Source of the DNA: Gammaproteobacteria bacterium
GTDB taxonomy: Bacteria > Pseudomonadota > Gammaproteobacteria > UBA9214
Assembly: GCA_020344335.1 (NCBI GenBank)
Contig: CP070821.1
Span: forward strand, 2,006,921-2,042,611
DNA length: 35,691 nt
Reading direction: 5' to 3'
Every line of letters starts with the position of its first letter. Position 1 is the first letter of the stretch. The notes below the pieces were generated by a model, which did no database searches, was not told the origin of the DNA, and saw only the letters and a list, made by a program, of their open reading frames with translations. Below are positions 16,375 through 24,952 of the stretch, piece after piece. A program made the position numbers and the translations under genes.

Positions 16375-16943
16375 TCAGGGAAACCATTATCACAACCCCG
16401 GCCGCGGACGGGAACACACACATCGCCCCGATGGGAATCAGACAGGAAGGCGAATACCTGCTGCTTGCGCCGTTTCGTCCTTCAGGAACCCTGGACAACC
16501 TGCTGCGGGAACGTATCGCGGTGGTCAATTATACCGTCGACGTGCGGGTGTTTGCAGGCTGCCTGACCGGCCACTGGCACTGGCCGCTTGTCCCCGCAGA
16601 CAAGGTCCGTACCAAGCGACTTCAAGAGGTACTCAGTCACAGCGAACTGGAAGTCCATCATGTGGAGGACGACGAGCTGCGACCCAGACTGCTGTGCAAG
16701 CCGGTTCACGAAGCAACCCATGCGCCTTTTCGGGGCTTCAACCGTGCACAGGCGGCGGTAATCGAGGCCGCGGTGCTGGTAAGCCGGTTGCACATGCGGC
16801 CGCTGGATAAGATCGAGGCGGAGGTGGATTATCTTGCCATTGCTATCGGCAAAACTGCCGGGCCGCAGGAACAGGAGGCATGGGACTGGCTGATGCAGGC
16901 GATTGCACAACATCGCAAGCAGTTGCTGGAGCAGTCTGCATGA
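16371..16943 (+). CDS. DUF447 family protein, H4MPT-linked
   Basis: 190-residue protein of the DUF447 family, shared by methanogens and H4MPT methylotrophs. It starts with MIRETIITTP and IAPMGIRQEGEYLLLAPFRPSGTLDNL, a flavin-reductase-like split barrel, and ends with a helical region (AQAAVIEAAVLVSRLHMRPLDKIEAEVDYLAIAIGKTAG). Its biochemical role is unknown. Its position between the DHPS-like gene and mfnB, with ATGA overlaps on both sides, ties it to C1 cofactor synthesis, possibly as a flavin- or pterin-dependent redox step. Confidence 0.82.
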   Translation: MIRETIITTPAADGNTHIAPMGIRQEGEYLLLAPFRPSGTLDNLLRERIAVVNYTVDVRVFAGCLTGHWHWPLVPADKVRTKRLQEVLSHSELEVHHVEDDELRPRLLCKPVHEATHAPFRGFNRAQAAVIEAAVLVSRLHMRPLDKIEAEVDYLAIAIGKTAGPQEQEAWDWLMQAIAQHRKQLLEQSA

Positions 16944-17656
16944 CGCGTTTACTCGCCAGCGTAACGGATATACACGAAGCGGCACTGGCCATGACCGGTG
17001 GCGCGGACATCATCGATCTCAAGGAGCCGTCCCGGGGCGTATTGGGTGCGGTATCCCACAACGTACAGCGCAAAGTCGTACAGTGGATCAACGGTCGGCG
17101 TCCTGTCAGTGCTACCGTCGGCGACCTGCCGATGATTCCGGAAACCATCGTCACTTCCATCCGGCATACTGCAAGCAGTGGCGTTGACCTGGTCAAGATC
17201 GGCATGCGCGACCTGGAGCGCCACCCCGCTTGCCTGGATGCCCTGGCAGAGGCCAGTGGTCACGGGATTCGCGTCGTTGCCGTGCTGTTTGCCGAGGACC
17301 AACCGGCCCTGCCTCTGCTTGGCGGTCTTCGCGACGCCGGTTGTCACGGCGTCATGCTGGATACTGCAGACAAGGGTTCGGGAAGACTGGTCCGGCACAT
17401 GGACATGTCCTCTCTGGGTGCCTTTGTCGGCAGTGCCCGCCGCCTGGGCCTGCTGACCGGACTGGCCGGATCGCTGCAGCCCGGGGATATCGGTGAACTG
17501 CGCAAGCTGGGTCCTGATTATCTGGGTTTTCGCGGCGCCCTCTGCGAGGAAGGTGCACGTACCGGACGCCTCTCGGCAAGTGCCCTGTCCCGGGTCCGCA
17601 TGCTGTTGAATTCGCCCGAAGATGATTACGTGGATCGCAGCCTGATGGCTAACTAG
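16940..17656 (+). CDS. mfnB: (5-formylfuran-3-yl)methyl phosphate synthase MfnB
   Basis: 238-residue TIM-barrel enzyme that makes the furan ring of methanofuran/methylofuran from two glyceraldehyde 3-phosphate molecules. The N-terminal MTRLLASVTDIHEAALAMTGG and IIDLKEPSRGVLGA are characteristic; Lys28 corresponds to the Schiff-base lysine near residue 27 of the archaeal enzyme. Later motifs are DLVKIGMRD and LLTGLAGSLQPGDI. ATG at 16940 overlaps the DUF447 stop by 4 bases. It is the last gene of the sigma54-driven operon; the other methylofuran genes lie on the opposite strand just beyond. Confidence 0.92.
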   Translation: MTRLLASVTDIHEAALAMTGGADIIDLKEPSRGVLGAVSHNVQRKVVQWINGRRPVSATVGDLPMIPETIVTSIRHTASSGVDLVKIGMRDLERHPACLDALAEASGHGIRVVAVLFAEDQPALPLLGGLRDAGCHGVMLDTADKGSGRLVRHMDMSSLGAFVGSARRLGLLTGLAGSLQPGDIGELRKLGPDYLGFRGALCEEGARTGRLSASALSRVRMLLNSPEDDYVDRSLMAN

Positions 17657-17658
17657 AA

Positions 17659-17696
17659 TCCCGGGAACCGGACCCGGGACAGGGTGCCCTCCCTGT
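17659..17696. terminator. Paired hairpins between convergent mfnB and mfnE
   Basis: Two adjacent perfect stems fill the 42-bp gap: TCCCGGG-N7-CCCGGGA (17659-17679) and ACAGGG-TGCCCT-CCCTGT (17679-17696). They can act in both directions between converging operons. There is no long T-run, so true intrinsic termination is likely but not certain. Confidence 0.55.
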
Positions 17697-17698
17697 CT

Positions 17699-18325
17699 TC
17701 ACCCTGCTTCCTCGAGACCCATTACCTGGGTTCCCACCGGTGCACTCCCGGTTATCAGTCTCGGTATGAATTCATACTGATAGCGGGACATTACGGTGAC
17801 CGTGCAATCCGCCTGTCTTGCATAGCGCGTGAACGCTGCATCCACAACGCCACTGTCTATCAGTTTGCCTATTTGCACCACCCCGTTATCCAGCTGCACG
17901 GACTTGACCAGTAGCAGATGACTCGCAAGCAGTTGCTGCGCAAGCCAGGCCGCCAGGCTGTCAGAGGTTACATCCCAGGAATGTTCGACCCGCTGATCCT
18001 TGCCGAGCAGACGTTCCGGCAACCAGACCGGCACACCGGCACGGTTCAGCACCTTCCGGATATCCTGCAGGGATTCCACCGGCTCCAGATCCGGACGCAT
18101 TCCCGCCATCATCACACCGTACTGCCCCATCGCCATCAGCGCCATGCGGTGTGCGCTGCTGTCGTCGAAATTCCAGAAGCCCTGGGACTTCATGACGAGT
18201 TCGGCAAACGGGCCTCCGCCCGGAACGATGACGACTTCGCCGCCACCATAACAGCTCAGGACATCGAGCCAGTATGGCAATGTTTCGTCAGTGGCAAGAC
18301 TGCCGCCGACCTTGACTACCCACAT
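17699..18325 (-). CDS. mfnE: Amino acid kinase-family protein, probable [5-(aminomethyl)furan-3-yl]methyl phosphate kinase
   Basis: 208-residue kinase of the aspartokinase/uridylate-kinase fold. It begins MWVVKVGGSL and has VVIVPGGGPFAE, the nucleotide and substrate loops of the family, then WDVTSDSLAAWLAQQL and LLLVKSVQLD. In methanogens MfnE adds a second phosphate to the aminomethylfuran phosphate to form the diphosphate used by MfnF. Here it is the last gene of mfnD-mfnF-pabB-mfnE, overlapping pabB by 38 bases, which supports this role over generic amino-acid kinase annotation. Confidence 0.82.
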   Translation of the reverse strand: MWVVKVGGSLATDETLPYWLDVLSCYGGGEVVIVPGGGPFAELVMKSQGFWNFDDSSAHRMALMAMGQYGVMMAGMRPDLEPVESLQDIRKVLNRAGVPVWLPERLLGKDQRVEHSWDVTSDSLAAWLAQQLLASHLLLVKSVQLDNGVVQIGKLIDSGVVDAAFTRYARQADCTVTVMSRYQYEFIPRLITGSAPVGTQVMGLEEAG

Positions 18326-19691
18326 GATTCATCCCCGATTGTTCGAGCAACTCCAGCATTGCCGCAATCTTGTAATAGGTTTCCCGATACTCGGCCTGCA
18401 AGTTTGAATCATCGACAATTCCCCCGCCGGCCCAGATGTGCAGGCTGCCCTGCGAATGAACCATGGTGCGGATGGCGATATTGGTGTCCATTGCACCATC
18501 GAAGCCCAGATACCCGATCGACCCGCAGTACACGCCCCGCCGGTGTGGTTCCAGCTCCTCGATGATCTCCATGGCACGCAGTTTGGGTGCCCCGGTGATG
18601 GAGCCACCTGGAAAACACGCACGCAGGAGGTGCAGCGCATCGTTCCCGGCAGCCAGCATGCCGGTGACGGTACTGACGAGGTGGTGCACGGACGTGAAAC
18701 TCTCGAGTGCGAAAAGCTCCGGCACCTGGATACTGCCGGGCCTGCATACCCTGCCCAGGTCATTACGCATGAGATCGACGATCATCACATTCTCGGCACG
18801 ATCCTTGGCGCTCTGCTGCAGCGCCTGTGCCTGTAGCAGGTCCTCCCTGGGCGAACACCCGCGCGGCCGTGTACCCTTGATCGGCCGGGTTTCCACTTGC
18901 CCCTGCCGCACCTTCAGGAAGCGCTCCGGTGAACTGCTCAGCACCTGGCAATCCGGGGTATTTAAATAGGCAGAGAACGGCGCCGGGTTGTCGCGGCGCA
19001 GGGTGCGGTAGCATGTCCACGGTGAGCCTTCCACAGCCGCCTCAAAACGCTGCGCGAAATTCACCTGATAGCAATCACCTTCGTGAATATAGTGCTTGAT
19101 GCGATGAAAGGCTGCTGCATACTCCGCGAAGTCCATGTTCGAACGCGGAGGTTCCAACACACGAAAAGGTTCGGAACGATGCTTCCTGCCGGCAGCCCGG
19201 AAACAGTCCACCAGCTCAGCCCAGCGATGTGCCGTACGGGGATCGCGTCCGGGCGATGCCAGGAAACTGCGCCGCCTGAGATGGTCAATGACCAGCGCCC
19301 AGTCATACAGCCCGACCGCCATGTCGGGTAAGTTCCCGGTATGGGCGGCGATCCGCGGCAAGGACTCGATACGCCTGCCGAGATCATAGGCAAAGTATCC
19401 CAGCGCGCCACCGGAAAAGGGCAACCCGTGGACCGACTTGCCCGGGGGGCCCAGTGCCTGCCTCAACAAGTCAAAGGGATCCGCCATCGAGACTTCGACA
19501 GCACCTTCCTGGCAGATCTCGGTAACATTACCCCGTGTGACCAGCGTCTGCATCGGGTCGGCGGCGATGATGTCATAGCGCCCCTGTTCCGAGTACGGAT
19601 GGCCACTGTCCAGGAACATAGCCCAGGGTTCGTCCGCGATGACCCCAAACAGGGTGGCGCTGTCTGCCTGGTAGGGAATCTCCGTCAGCAT
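18288..19691 (-). CDS. pabB: Aminodeoxychorismate synthase component I
   Basis: 467-residue chorismate-utilising enzyme that makes 4-amino-4-deoxychorismate, precursor of p-aminobenzoate. The signature PIKGTRPRG, the HLVSTVTGML motif and PGGSITGAPKLRAMEIIEELE are typical of PabB and differ from anthranilate synthase. ATG at 19691 (MLTEIPYQADSATLF) was chosen over an upstream in-frame start because it overlaps the mfnF stop by 7 bases and gives a family-like N-terminus. Its place inside a methylofuran operon suggests p-aminobenzoate supply for H4MPT as well as folate. Confidence 0.92.
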   Translation of the reverse strand: MLTEIPYQADSATLFGVIADEPWAMFLDSGHPYSEQGRYDIIAADPMQTLVTRGNVTEICQEGAVEVSMADPFDLLRQALGPPGKSVHGLPFSGGALGYFAYDLGRRIESLPRIAAHTGNLPDMAVGLYDWALVIDHLRRRSFLASPGRDPRTAHRWAELVDCFRAAGRKHRSEPFRVLEPPRSNMDFAEYAAAFHRIKHYIHEGDCYQVNFAQRFEAAVEGSPWTCYRTLRRDNPAPFSAYLNTPDCQVLSSSPERFLKVRQGQVETRPIKGTRPRGCSPREDLLQAQALQQSAKDRAENVMIVDLMRNDLGRVCRPGSIQVPELFALESFTSVHHLVSTVTGMLAAGNDALHLLRACFPGGSITGAPKLRAMEIIEELEPHRRGVYCGSIGYLGFDGAMDTNIAIRTMVHSQGSLHIWAGGGIVDDSNLQAEYRETYYKIAAMLELLEQSGMNHVGSQGRRQSCH

Positions 19692-20743
19692 GTGGTATCC
19701 CGTACTGCACGCCTGGCGAGATCGGCCACCGCGACCGCCGGTGCGCAATCCGCAGGGTGGCCCGCCAGCAGCAGATCCGTATTGAGCAGTGACTGCAGGT
19801 CAATATAGGGACGCCCGAGGCGTCGTGCCAGGCGTTCCGCGAGAAAGCGGCCAACACCCGCACCCACCAGCGGCGCCTCATCGGAGAGACTGTTCCGTGC
19901 GGTATGCAGGTCGCAGGTCTGTTCAATGGAATTCAGCTGTTGTCGAGAGAAATACGCAGCCAGTCGACGCCATTGTCCGGGGCTGCCGGCATCCAGATCC
20001 AGGCCCAGCATGCGTGCCAGCCTACGTGCGCTTGCCATAATGGTTTTTGGCTCATTGTCAGCACTGGCCAGGATGTCTGCGTGCTCCGGCAATTCAGAAG
20101 TCAGTCTGTAAATATCGGCGGTCACGGCAAAGTTCTCCGCCATCAGCGGCACCCACTCGCCGGCAAAGGGTGCCTCGCGGGCAAGCGCCATCAGGGGTGT
20201 CCGCACTACACCGGTATACAGCAGCTCGCCGCAACGCAATCGTTCATTATCATTTCTGCCGCACGCGGCAACCTGACCCTCGCTTGTCAGTACCACGTCC
20301 GTGGTAGTGCTGCCAATATCGATGAACAGGGCCTGTGGAAGACATTGGGCCACGAAGGTAGCACTGGCCAGCCAGTTGTTGGAGGCGATGGCCTCAGCAT
20401 GGCTGCGTGCATCCTTCGGTTGCAGGAAACCCTGGGCACCGGCAAACAGGCTGATGGTCCCGTGTGCCAGGCGCTCCGCCATGATCCCGGTGAGTGTCCG
20501 GACACCTTCCACGCGACTGCTGAACAAATCCGCCAGTTCCCCGGTCATGGTTATTGCATGGTGGCTTTCGCTGCATTCAAACCGATCGACAACCCTGTCT
20601 ATACCCTCGCGCAAGGGTTCAAGACCCTGCCAAAGGGGGCACGGCAGTTGCAGCACACTCAGTACATGACCCTGCGCATCCATATGCGCCGCCTTGAGGT
20701 GGGCACCACCCAGATCCCAGCCGACAAAATGCTCAGGCAACAT
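19685..20743 (-). CDS. mfnF: H4MPT-linked C1 pathway protein, MfnF-like (hydantoinase/oxoprolinase-type fold)
   Basis: 352-residue protein of the ASKHA fold. It shows the phosphate-1 motif VGWDLGGAHLKAA near the N-terminus and LFIDIGSTTTDVVLTSEGQ in the middle, plus EAPLVGAGVGRFLAERLARRLG. In methanogens MfnF couples the aminomethylfuran diphosphate to the glutamyl-tyramine unit; bacterial homologues are known from methylotroph C1 clusters, where methylofuran carries tyrosine instead of tyramine. It overlaps mfnD by 11 bases and pabB by 7. The exact bacterial substrate is inferred. Confidence 0.85.
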   Translation of the reverse strand: MLPEHFVGWDLGGAHLKAAHMDAQGHVLSVLQLPCPLWQGLEPLREGIDRVVDRFECSESHHAITMTGELADLFSSRVEGVRTLTGIMAERLAHGTISLFAGAQGFLQPKDARSHAEAIASNNWLASATFVAQCLPQALFIDIGSTTTDVVLTSEGQVAACGRNDNERLRCGELLYTGVVRTPLMALAREAPFAGEWVPLMAENFAVTADIYRLTSELPEHADILASADNEPKTIMASARRLARMLGLDLDAGSPGQWRRLAAYFSRQQLNSIEQTCDLHTARNSLSDEAPLVGAGVGRFLAERLARRLGRPYIDLQSLLNTDLLLAGHPADCAPAVAVADLARRAVRDTTC

Positions 20744-21740
20744 CCATGACCTCCGCCCCCGGCACTACAGTTTCGCTGGCAAGCGGCGCGCAGACCGGTA
20801 ACTGCGAACCAGGATCCAGCATGTCCACTATCAGTGCGGCAACATTTGCACCCAGTACCGTGTGTAATCCGGCGTAGGAAACCGTAAGCCTCGGATTGAC
20901 CTCGAGCACCACGGGTCCGGACGGTGTGAGCATGAAATCAACACCGACATAACCCCACAGGCCGTTAATCGACCTGGCAATGGCGCGCGCCAGCTCATCA
21001 TAGCGTGCCTCCGGGTCAGGCAAGCCGTTGACATGGATGCCCTGCAGTTCAAAACCGCTGCCCCTGGAAACCACGTTCTGCAGGTTTGCACTTAACAGGA
21101 CCGCCTCTGCATCCCGGCACAGCATGGACAGGCTCGCCGGTTCGCCCGCGAGCCAGGGCTGTGCGATGTAACCCGCATCCGGACTGCAATCCTGCAGTGC
21201 CTTTTGCATCGAGTCATAGTCATCGCAAATACGAATACCTTCACAACCCACGCCATCATCCGGCTTGACCACCCAGCGGCCTTGCCGGCGGGGAATATTC
21301 GTGCCGGCAGGAAATGTCGGTACCACGTCAATCCCGTTATTCTCCAGGCATACGGAGGTACGGTACTTGCTGGCTGCAATGGCGACAGCCGTGGGCCGGC
21401 TGCCGATGAGGCGGCAACCACGGGCCAGTACCTTTGCGCTGATGCGCTGCAGCAATCCGCCGGTTTCCGGCGCAATCGGCCACACCGCATCACAGTCTTG
21501 CATGCAGTCGTCCCATACATCCCAGATATTGTCGTGCCGGTCCGGAACAACGACTTCACAGGGTGTGGCAAGTGCCGGCAGACGCGGGTCACGACTGACA
21601 CGCAACTGTACGCCCGCAACATCCTCGAGATCATCCAGCAGGGCGGTGAGCATCTTTTCGGCCTCGTGCAGGATACCCTGCGGGAGATCATCGCGGATCA
21701 AGCCACCACCGGTGATATACTCAATGACAAAAATACGCAT
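20733..21740 (-). CDS. mfnD: ATP-grasp ligase, MfnD-like (tyramine/tyrosine-glutamate ligase)
   Basis: 335-residue ATP-grasp protein. It starts MRIFVIEYITGGGL, a hallmark of the MfnD group, and has RWVVKPDDGVGCEGIRICDD, the AQPWLAGEPASLSMLCRD lid region and GYVGVDFMLTPSGPVVLEVNPRLTVSY, the metal-binding Glu/Asn motif. In methanogens MfnD joins glutamate to tyramine; a tyrosine-using variant would suit bacterial methylofuran. It heads mfnD-mfnF-pabB-mfnE. Its ATG is only 18 bases from the start of the divergent hisA-like gene, so its promoter must lie inside that gene. Confidence 0.83.
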   Translation of the reverse strand: MRIFVIEYITGGGLIRDDLPQGILHEAEKMLTALLDDLEDVAGVQLRVSRDPRLPALATPCEVVVPDRHDNIWDVWDDCMQDCDAVWPIAPETGGLLQRISAKVLARGCRLIGSRPTAVAIAASKYRTSVCLENNGIDVVPTFPAGTNIPRRQGRWVVKPDDGVGCEGIRICDDYDSMQKALQDCSPDAGYIAQPWLAGEPASLSMLCRDAEAVLLSANLQNVVSRGSGFELQGIHVNGLPDPEARYDELARAIARSINGLWGYVGVDFMLTPSGPVVLEVNPRLTVSYAGLHTVLGANVAALIVDMLDPGSQLPVCAPLASETVVPGAEVMDVA

Positions 21741-21758
21741 GATTGTAATTGTCTAATT

Positions 21759-22454
21759 GTGATAGTTGTTCCTGTTATTGATATCTCCTGCGGCCAGGTA
21801 GTGCATGCCAGGGGTGGCATCCGCGAATCCTACCCGCTGCTGCAAAGCATCCTGTCCCGTTCCAGTGATCCGTTCGCTGTCATAAGCGGCCTGATGCAAC
21901 TGCACCCTTTCCCCTGCTTGTATATCGCCGACCTCGATGCCATATGCGGCCGACCGGACCAGCTCGCGGTCATCCGGCAGCTGGCCAGGCAGTTTCCAGA
22001 GCTGCAATTCTGGGTTGACCCGGGCATCGATACCCTGGCGTCCCTGCAGCGCTGGCAGCAGCATCGCTCCGGTATCCCCGTCATCGGTACCGAGACCCTG
22101 ACCGATCCGGCAATTCTGGATATCCTGCCGGGATCCGAGTCAGTCATCCTGTCACTCGATTTCAGGAATGACGATTTACTGGGTGAGACGAACGCCATCC
22201 TGTCACCGGATTGCTGGCCAAGACGCGTGATCGTTATGAGCCTTGATCACGTCGGCCGCAATCGGGGACCGGATCTGCCGCAATTGCGGCAATTGCGTGC
22301 GCGGTCACCCGGCGTTGAGCTGTATGCAGCCGGTGGCATTCGCGGCCAGGCGGACCTCCATGTCCTGCAAAAGCTGCATATCGACGGCGCACTGCTGGCA
22401 AGCGCGCTGCATGACGGTCGCATCAGCAGCAGGGATCTGGCTTGTTGTGACTAG
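21759..22454 (+). CDS. HisA/HisF-related TIM-barrel protein of C1 clusters
   Basis: 231-residue (beta/alpha)8 protein related to HisA. It begins at GTG with IVVPVIDISCGQVVHARGG; the Asp in VID matches the first catalytic Asp of HisA, and the Asp in VILSLDFRNDD matches the second. The phosphate-binding C-terminal part is ELYAAGGIRGQADLHVL and GALLASALHDGRI. No ribosome binding site is seen before the GTG, and no in-frame ATG gives a better start. HisA-like proteins of this kind occur beside H4MPT genes in archaea and methylotrophs. The substrate is unknown; a phosphosugar or phosphoribosyl isomerisation in cofactor synthesis is possible. Confidence 0.8.
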   Translation: MIVVPVIDISCGQVVHARGGIRESYPLLQSILSRSSDPFAVISGLMQLHPFPCLYIADLDAICGRPDQLAVIRQLARQFPELQFWVDPGIDTLASLQRWQQHRSGIPVIGTETLTDPAILDILPGSESVILSLDFRNDDLLGETNAILSPDCWPRRVIVMSLDHVGRNRGPDLPQLRQLRARSPGVELYAAGGIRGQADLHVLQKLHIDGALLASALHDGRISSRDLACCD

Positions 22455-22529
22455 GCGGCCACACCTCACCGTCCCGCCCGCTTGCATCCCGCTTCAGGTA
22501 CCGTAATCAGCGCCTTGACTCAGGAGTGC

Positions 22530-22547
22530 GCCCCGGCGTACCGGGGC
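22530..22547. terminator. Hairpin between convergent hisA-like gene and fae
   Basis: A perfect GC-rich stem GCCCCGG-CGTA-CCGGGGC lies in the 109-bp gap between the two convergent stop codons, 17 bases past the fae stop. It lacks a T-run but is well placed to end or stabilise the fae message. Confidence 0.5.
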
Positions 22548-22563
22548 CACGTTCCCCGTTCAA

Positions 22564-23076
22564 TCAGGAATGTGCCTGGAACGGATGATCGGCCGAGCCC
22601 TTGTTCGCCACGACCTCGCCTGCAGTCGGTTCTCCGTTGACGGCGCGCTTGATCGACAACTTGGTCGCTTCGTAATTGTAATCCTGTATCTTGTTGTCGT
22701 CCTCGGCCTCCCAGTGGATGAACACACCGACGCTGACATACAGGTCATCTGCTTCATCCGCCGGTATGGTGCCATCCTCGACACAGTCGGCAACCGCCAT
22801 CGCAACGCCGCGCTGCGCGGGACCGAACATCTGTACCGCCTGCTTCGCACCCTTGATGGTGACCTTGTTGAACATCACGGTAGACGGCTTGACCATCAGA
22901 TTCGGGGCAACCACCGCCAGCAACCCGTTGACACCTTCCTTCTGGTTGGTGAGCGTCTGGCAAAAGCAGTCTTCGGCAGCCGACCCGCGCGGGCCAATGA
23001 TCAGGTCAATATGGGCAACTTCATTGCCGTCGCCAACCAGGGCTTCGCCTACGAGAACTTTATCGATTTTAGCCAT
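22564..23076 (-). CDS. fae: Formaldehyde-activating enzyme
   Basis: Condenses formaldehyde with H4MPT to methylene-H4MPT, the entry step for formaldehyde in H4MPT methylotrophs. The 170-residue product has the standard length and conserved sequence: [20 protein letters not shown] with the catalytic His22, then [33 protein letters not shown] and [11 protein letters not shown] strong ribosome binding site (AAGGAG about 8-9 bases before ATG 23076) fits an abundant enzyme. It is the last gene of the mptG-to-fae unit, 26 bases after the citG-like gene, and may also have a promoter of its own inside that gene. Confidence 0.97.
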   Translation of the reverse strand: MAKIDKVLVGEALVGDGNEVAHIDLIIGPRGSAAEDCFCQTLTNQKEGVNGLLAVVAPNLMVKPSTVMFNKVTIKGAKQAVQMFGPAQRGVAMAVADCVEDGTIPADEADDLYVSVGVFIHWEAEDDNKIQDYNYEATKLSIKRAVNGEPTAGEVVANKGSADHPFQAHS

Positions 23077-23102
23077 TGCAACATCTCCTTCTCAGGTTGA
23101 TT

Positions 23103-24047
23103 TCAAAAAAAGACCGGGTCTGCACACTGTGCTGACCCTGGCCCGTTCACGAGCAGTGACCCGGTAACTTCCTGCCGGTTTTGCAGATGCAGCACCATGA
23201 GAGCCGCAACCGTCATATCCGCAGTTGTACCGGGGTTAATGCCCTTCCGTTTGAGCTCCTTGTCGAATTCAGACAAGCGAGAAAACAGCCGGTTTTCCTG
23301 CATCTGGGGGGCAACGTATTCGACATACAGTTGCTTCGCCTTGCGGCAGACCGAGTTCGCTACATGCCTGTCGAACTCCCGCTGTATGTGTGTATCTGGT
23401 ATCGCTCCCAGCAGATACAGATAGGTTGTCATCGTGGCATGTTCACAACTCTGCAATCGCTCGGATTCTGCCTGCAGGTGTGGTACTGCAATTTCAAATA
23501 CATCTTCAAAGTCCGTAACATACTGGCGTGCGATCCGGTCACGCACAGCTGCAGCTGCCATCGCCTGCAGCAGGCCGATCCGGGGTTCCTTCTCCGCAAC
23601 ATCGTATTGCTGCACCACGCCGAGCCCGCCTGGCCTGGCGAGACGGATCGCCTCGAAGCACCGCTGCGTGTCGCGCCGGTCGAGACCCCGCAGGGTTGTC
23701 CGCAAGGACTGGCGCAGGGACTGGCCATGGGCAAGTTGGAGTGCGGCATGCGCGAGCGGCGCACACAGGAGCACGATTCCAAGATTGGTATTGCAGTCCA
23801 CCTCCCGTCGGGTACTGCGTACTGCATTGAGAATCCGCTCACCCACGCTGCTGCCCTGGCGTGACAGCTCCGGCGTTATTGCGCGGGCACTGCGCATGAA
23901 ATCTTCTGCCGTTTTGCCCTGTCCCCCACCATGCACACTGACATTACCGGGCTTCATGACGCCGAGCTCCGTCAGGCAGGCAAATTCCACAGCTTCGGCG
24001 ACCGCCTGCCAGCCGAATACCCCCTGCTCATGTGTGCAGCCGTTCAT
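23103..24047 (-). CDS. CitG/MdcB-like protein (triphosphoribosyl-dephospho-CoA synthase family), C1-linked
   Basis: 314-residue helical protein of the CitG family. Family motifs include LGVMKPGNVSVHGGG near the N-terminus, VDCNTNLGIVLLCAPLAHAA and the C-terminal GINPGTTADMTVAALMV. Classical CitG makes the prosthetic-group precursor of citrate lyase by moving ATP-derived triphosphoribose. No citrate or malonate lyase genes are here; the gene sits between mptN-like and fae, overlapping mptN-like by 4 bases. A ribosyl- or pterin-transfer role in cofactor synthesis is therefore more likely, but untested. Confidence 0.82.
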   Translation of the reverse strand: MNGCTHEQGVFGWQAVAEAVEFACLTELGVMKPGNVSVHGGGQGKTAEDFMRSARAITPELSRQGSSVGERILNAVRSTRREVDCNTNLGIVLLCAPLAHAALQLAHGQSLRQSLRTTLRGLDRRDTQRCFEAIRLARPGGLGVVQQYDVAEKEPRIGLLQAMAAAAVRDRIARQYVTDFEDVFEIAVPHLQAESERLQSCEHATMTTYLYLLGAIPDTHIQREFDRHVANSVCRKAKQLYVEYVAPQMQENRLFSRLSEFDKELKRKGINPGTTADMTVAALMVLHLQNRQEVTGSLLVNGPGSAQCADPVFF

Positions 24048-24952
24048 ACACCCACCACCCTGATCGCGCTGGACATCAAGTAACGGGTATGGAAGTCATC
24101 GACCAGCTGGCCTGCGATGTTGATCTCGGAGGTTGACTGCAGCCCTTTCCAGGCGGGTATGCTGTTCACCTCGATCACCTGCAGCCGGCCCCGGCCGTCA
24201 CGTATCAGGTCAACACCAGCGTAGTCCAGCGAGAGTGCGGCGGCCGAGGCTTCCGCCAGCACATCCAGGCCGTCATCGGCAGGACTTGGTGTACAGCTTG
24301 CACCCTGGGCAACATTGTTGATCCAGTGCCTGCCGTGCCGCTTCATCCTTGCCACCACCTTGTTGTTGATCACGAATACGCGCCAGTCAAAGCCGGCGTT
24401 CTCAACATAGCGCTGCAGGTAATAAACGCCCTGGTAGTCTTCCAGTGCCGGCAGCGCCTGGTGTGAAGACAGGCGCTGCAGCCCCTGCCCCTGCGAACCG
24501 AACAGTGGCTTGACGACCAGGCTGTTACCGGCTGCACGTTCACGCTGCCAGATCGAGTGCCCCTGTTCCGCGGAGGAAACCACCCAGGTGGGCGGCACAG
24601 GGATTCCGGCCTGCTGCAGCAGCAGACTGGTCATGCCCTTGTCGACAGTGCGCTCGATGGTGCGGGCCGTGTTGTAAACCGGGACATTCAGCGCATGCAG
24701 GGCATGCAGCACGTCAAGATAAAGCACGACCTGTTCGAGCGTGCCCCCCGGCACACCACGCACGAACACCCCGTCCGGCATGGCAGTCTCGAAACCCGGG
24801 ATCAACAGGCCGTTCCGGGAGTGGTGGAGATCGATTGCACAGTCCTTCAGGGACACGGTCTGCAACTCGTAACCACGCGCGGTGAATGCCTCGCGCAAGC
24901 GCGCGCCATGCCAGCCCGGGTCATCGGTGATCAGTGCAATCCTGGGGTTCAT
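24044..24952 (-). CDS. mptN: RimK-type ATP-grasp ligase, probable H4MPT:glutamate ligase (MptN-like)
   Basis: 302-residue ATP-grasp enzyme related to RimK and methanogen MptN, which adds alpha-glutamate to H4MPT. Motifs are [20 protein letters not shown] (nucleotide lysine and glycine loop), [29 protein letters not shown] and [28 protein letters not shown]. It lies directly after mch (4-base overlap) and before the citG-like gene. Whether bacterial H4MPT or methylofuran is glutamylated by this ligase is not settled; the bacterial methylofuran chain is polyglutamylated, so it could serve that instead. Confidence 0.8.
   Translation of the reverse strand: MNPRIALITDDPGWHGARLREAFTARGYELQTVSLKDCAIDLHHSRNGLLIPGFETAMPDGVFVRGVPGGTLEQVVLYLDVLHALHALNVPVYNTARTIERTVDKGMTSLLLQQAGIPVPPTWVVSSAEQGHSIWQRERAAGNSLVVKPLFGSQGQGLQRLSSHQALPALEDYQGVYYLQRYVENAGFDWRVFVINNKVVARMKRHGRHWINNVAQGASCTPSPADDGLDVLAEASAAALSLDYAGVDLIRDGRGRLQVIEVNSIPAWKGLQSTSEINIAGQLVDDFHTRYLMSSAIRVVGV

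Noticed and set aside
18288-19691. Anthranilate synthase TrpE instead of PabB
   Set aside because: The PIKGTRPRG signature, gene length and cofactor-operon setting favour PabB.
21805-21820. ATGCCA-GGGG-TGGCAT palindrome as an mfnD operator
   Set aside because: It lies in conserved HisA-like coding sequence and can be explained by codons; no supporting promoter was seen.
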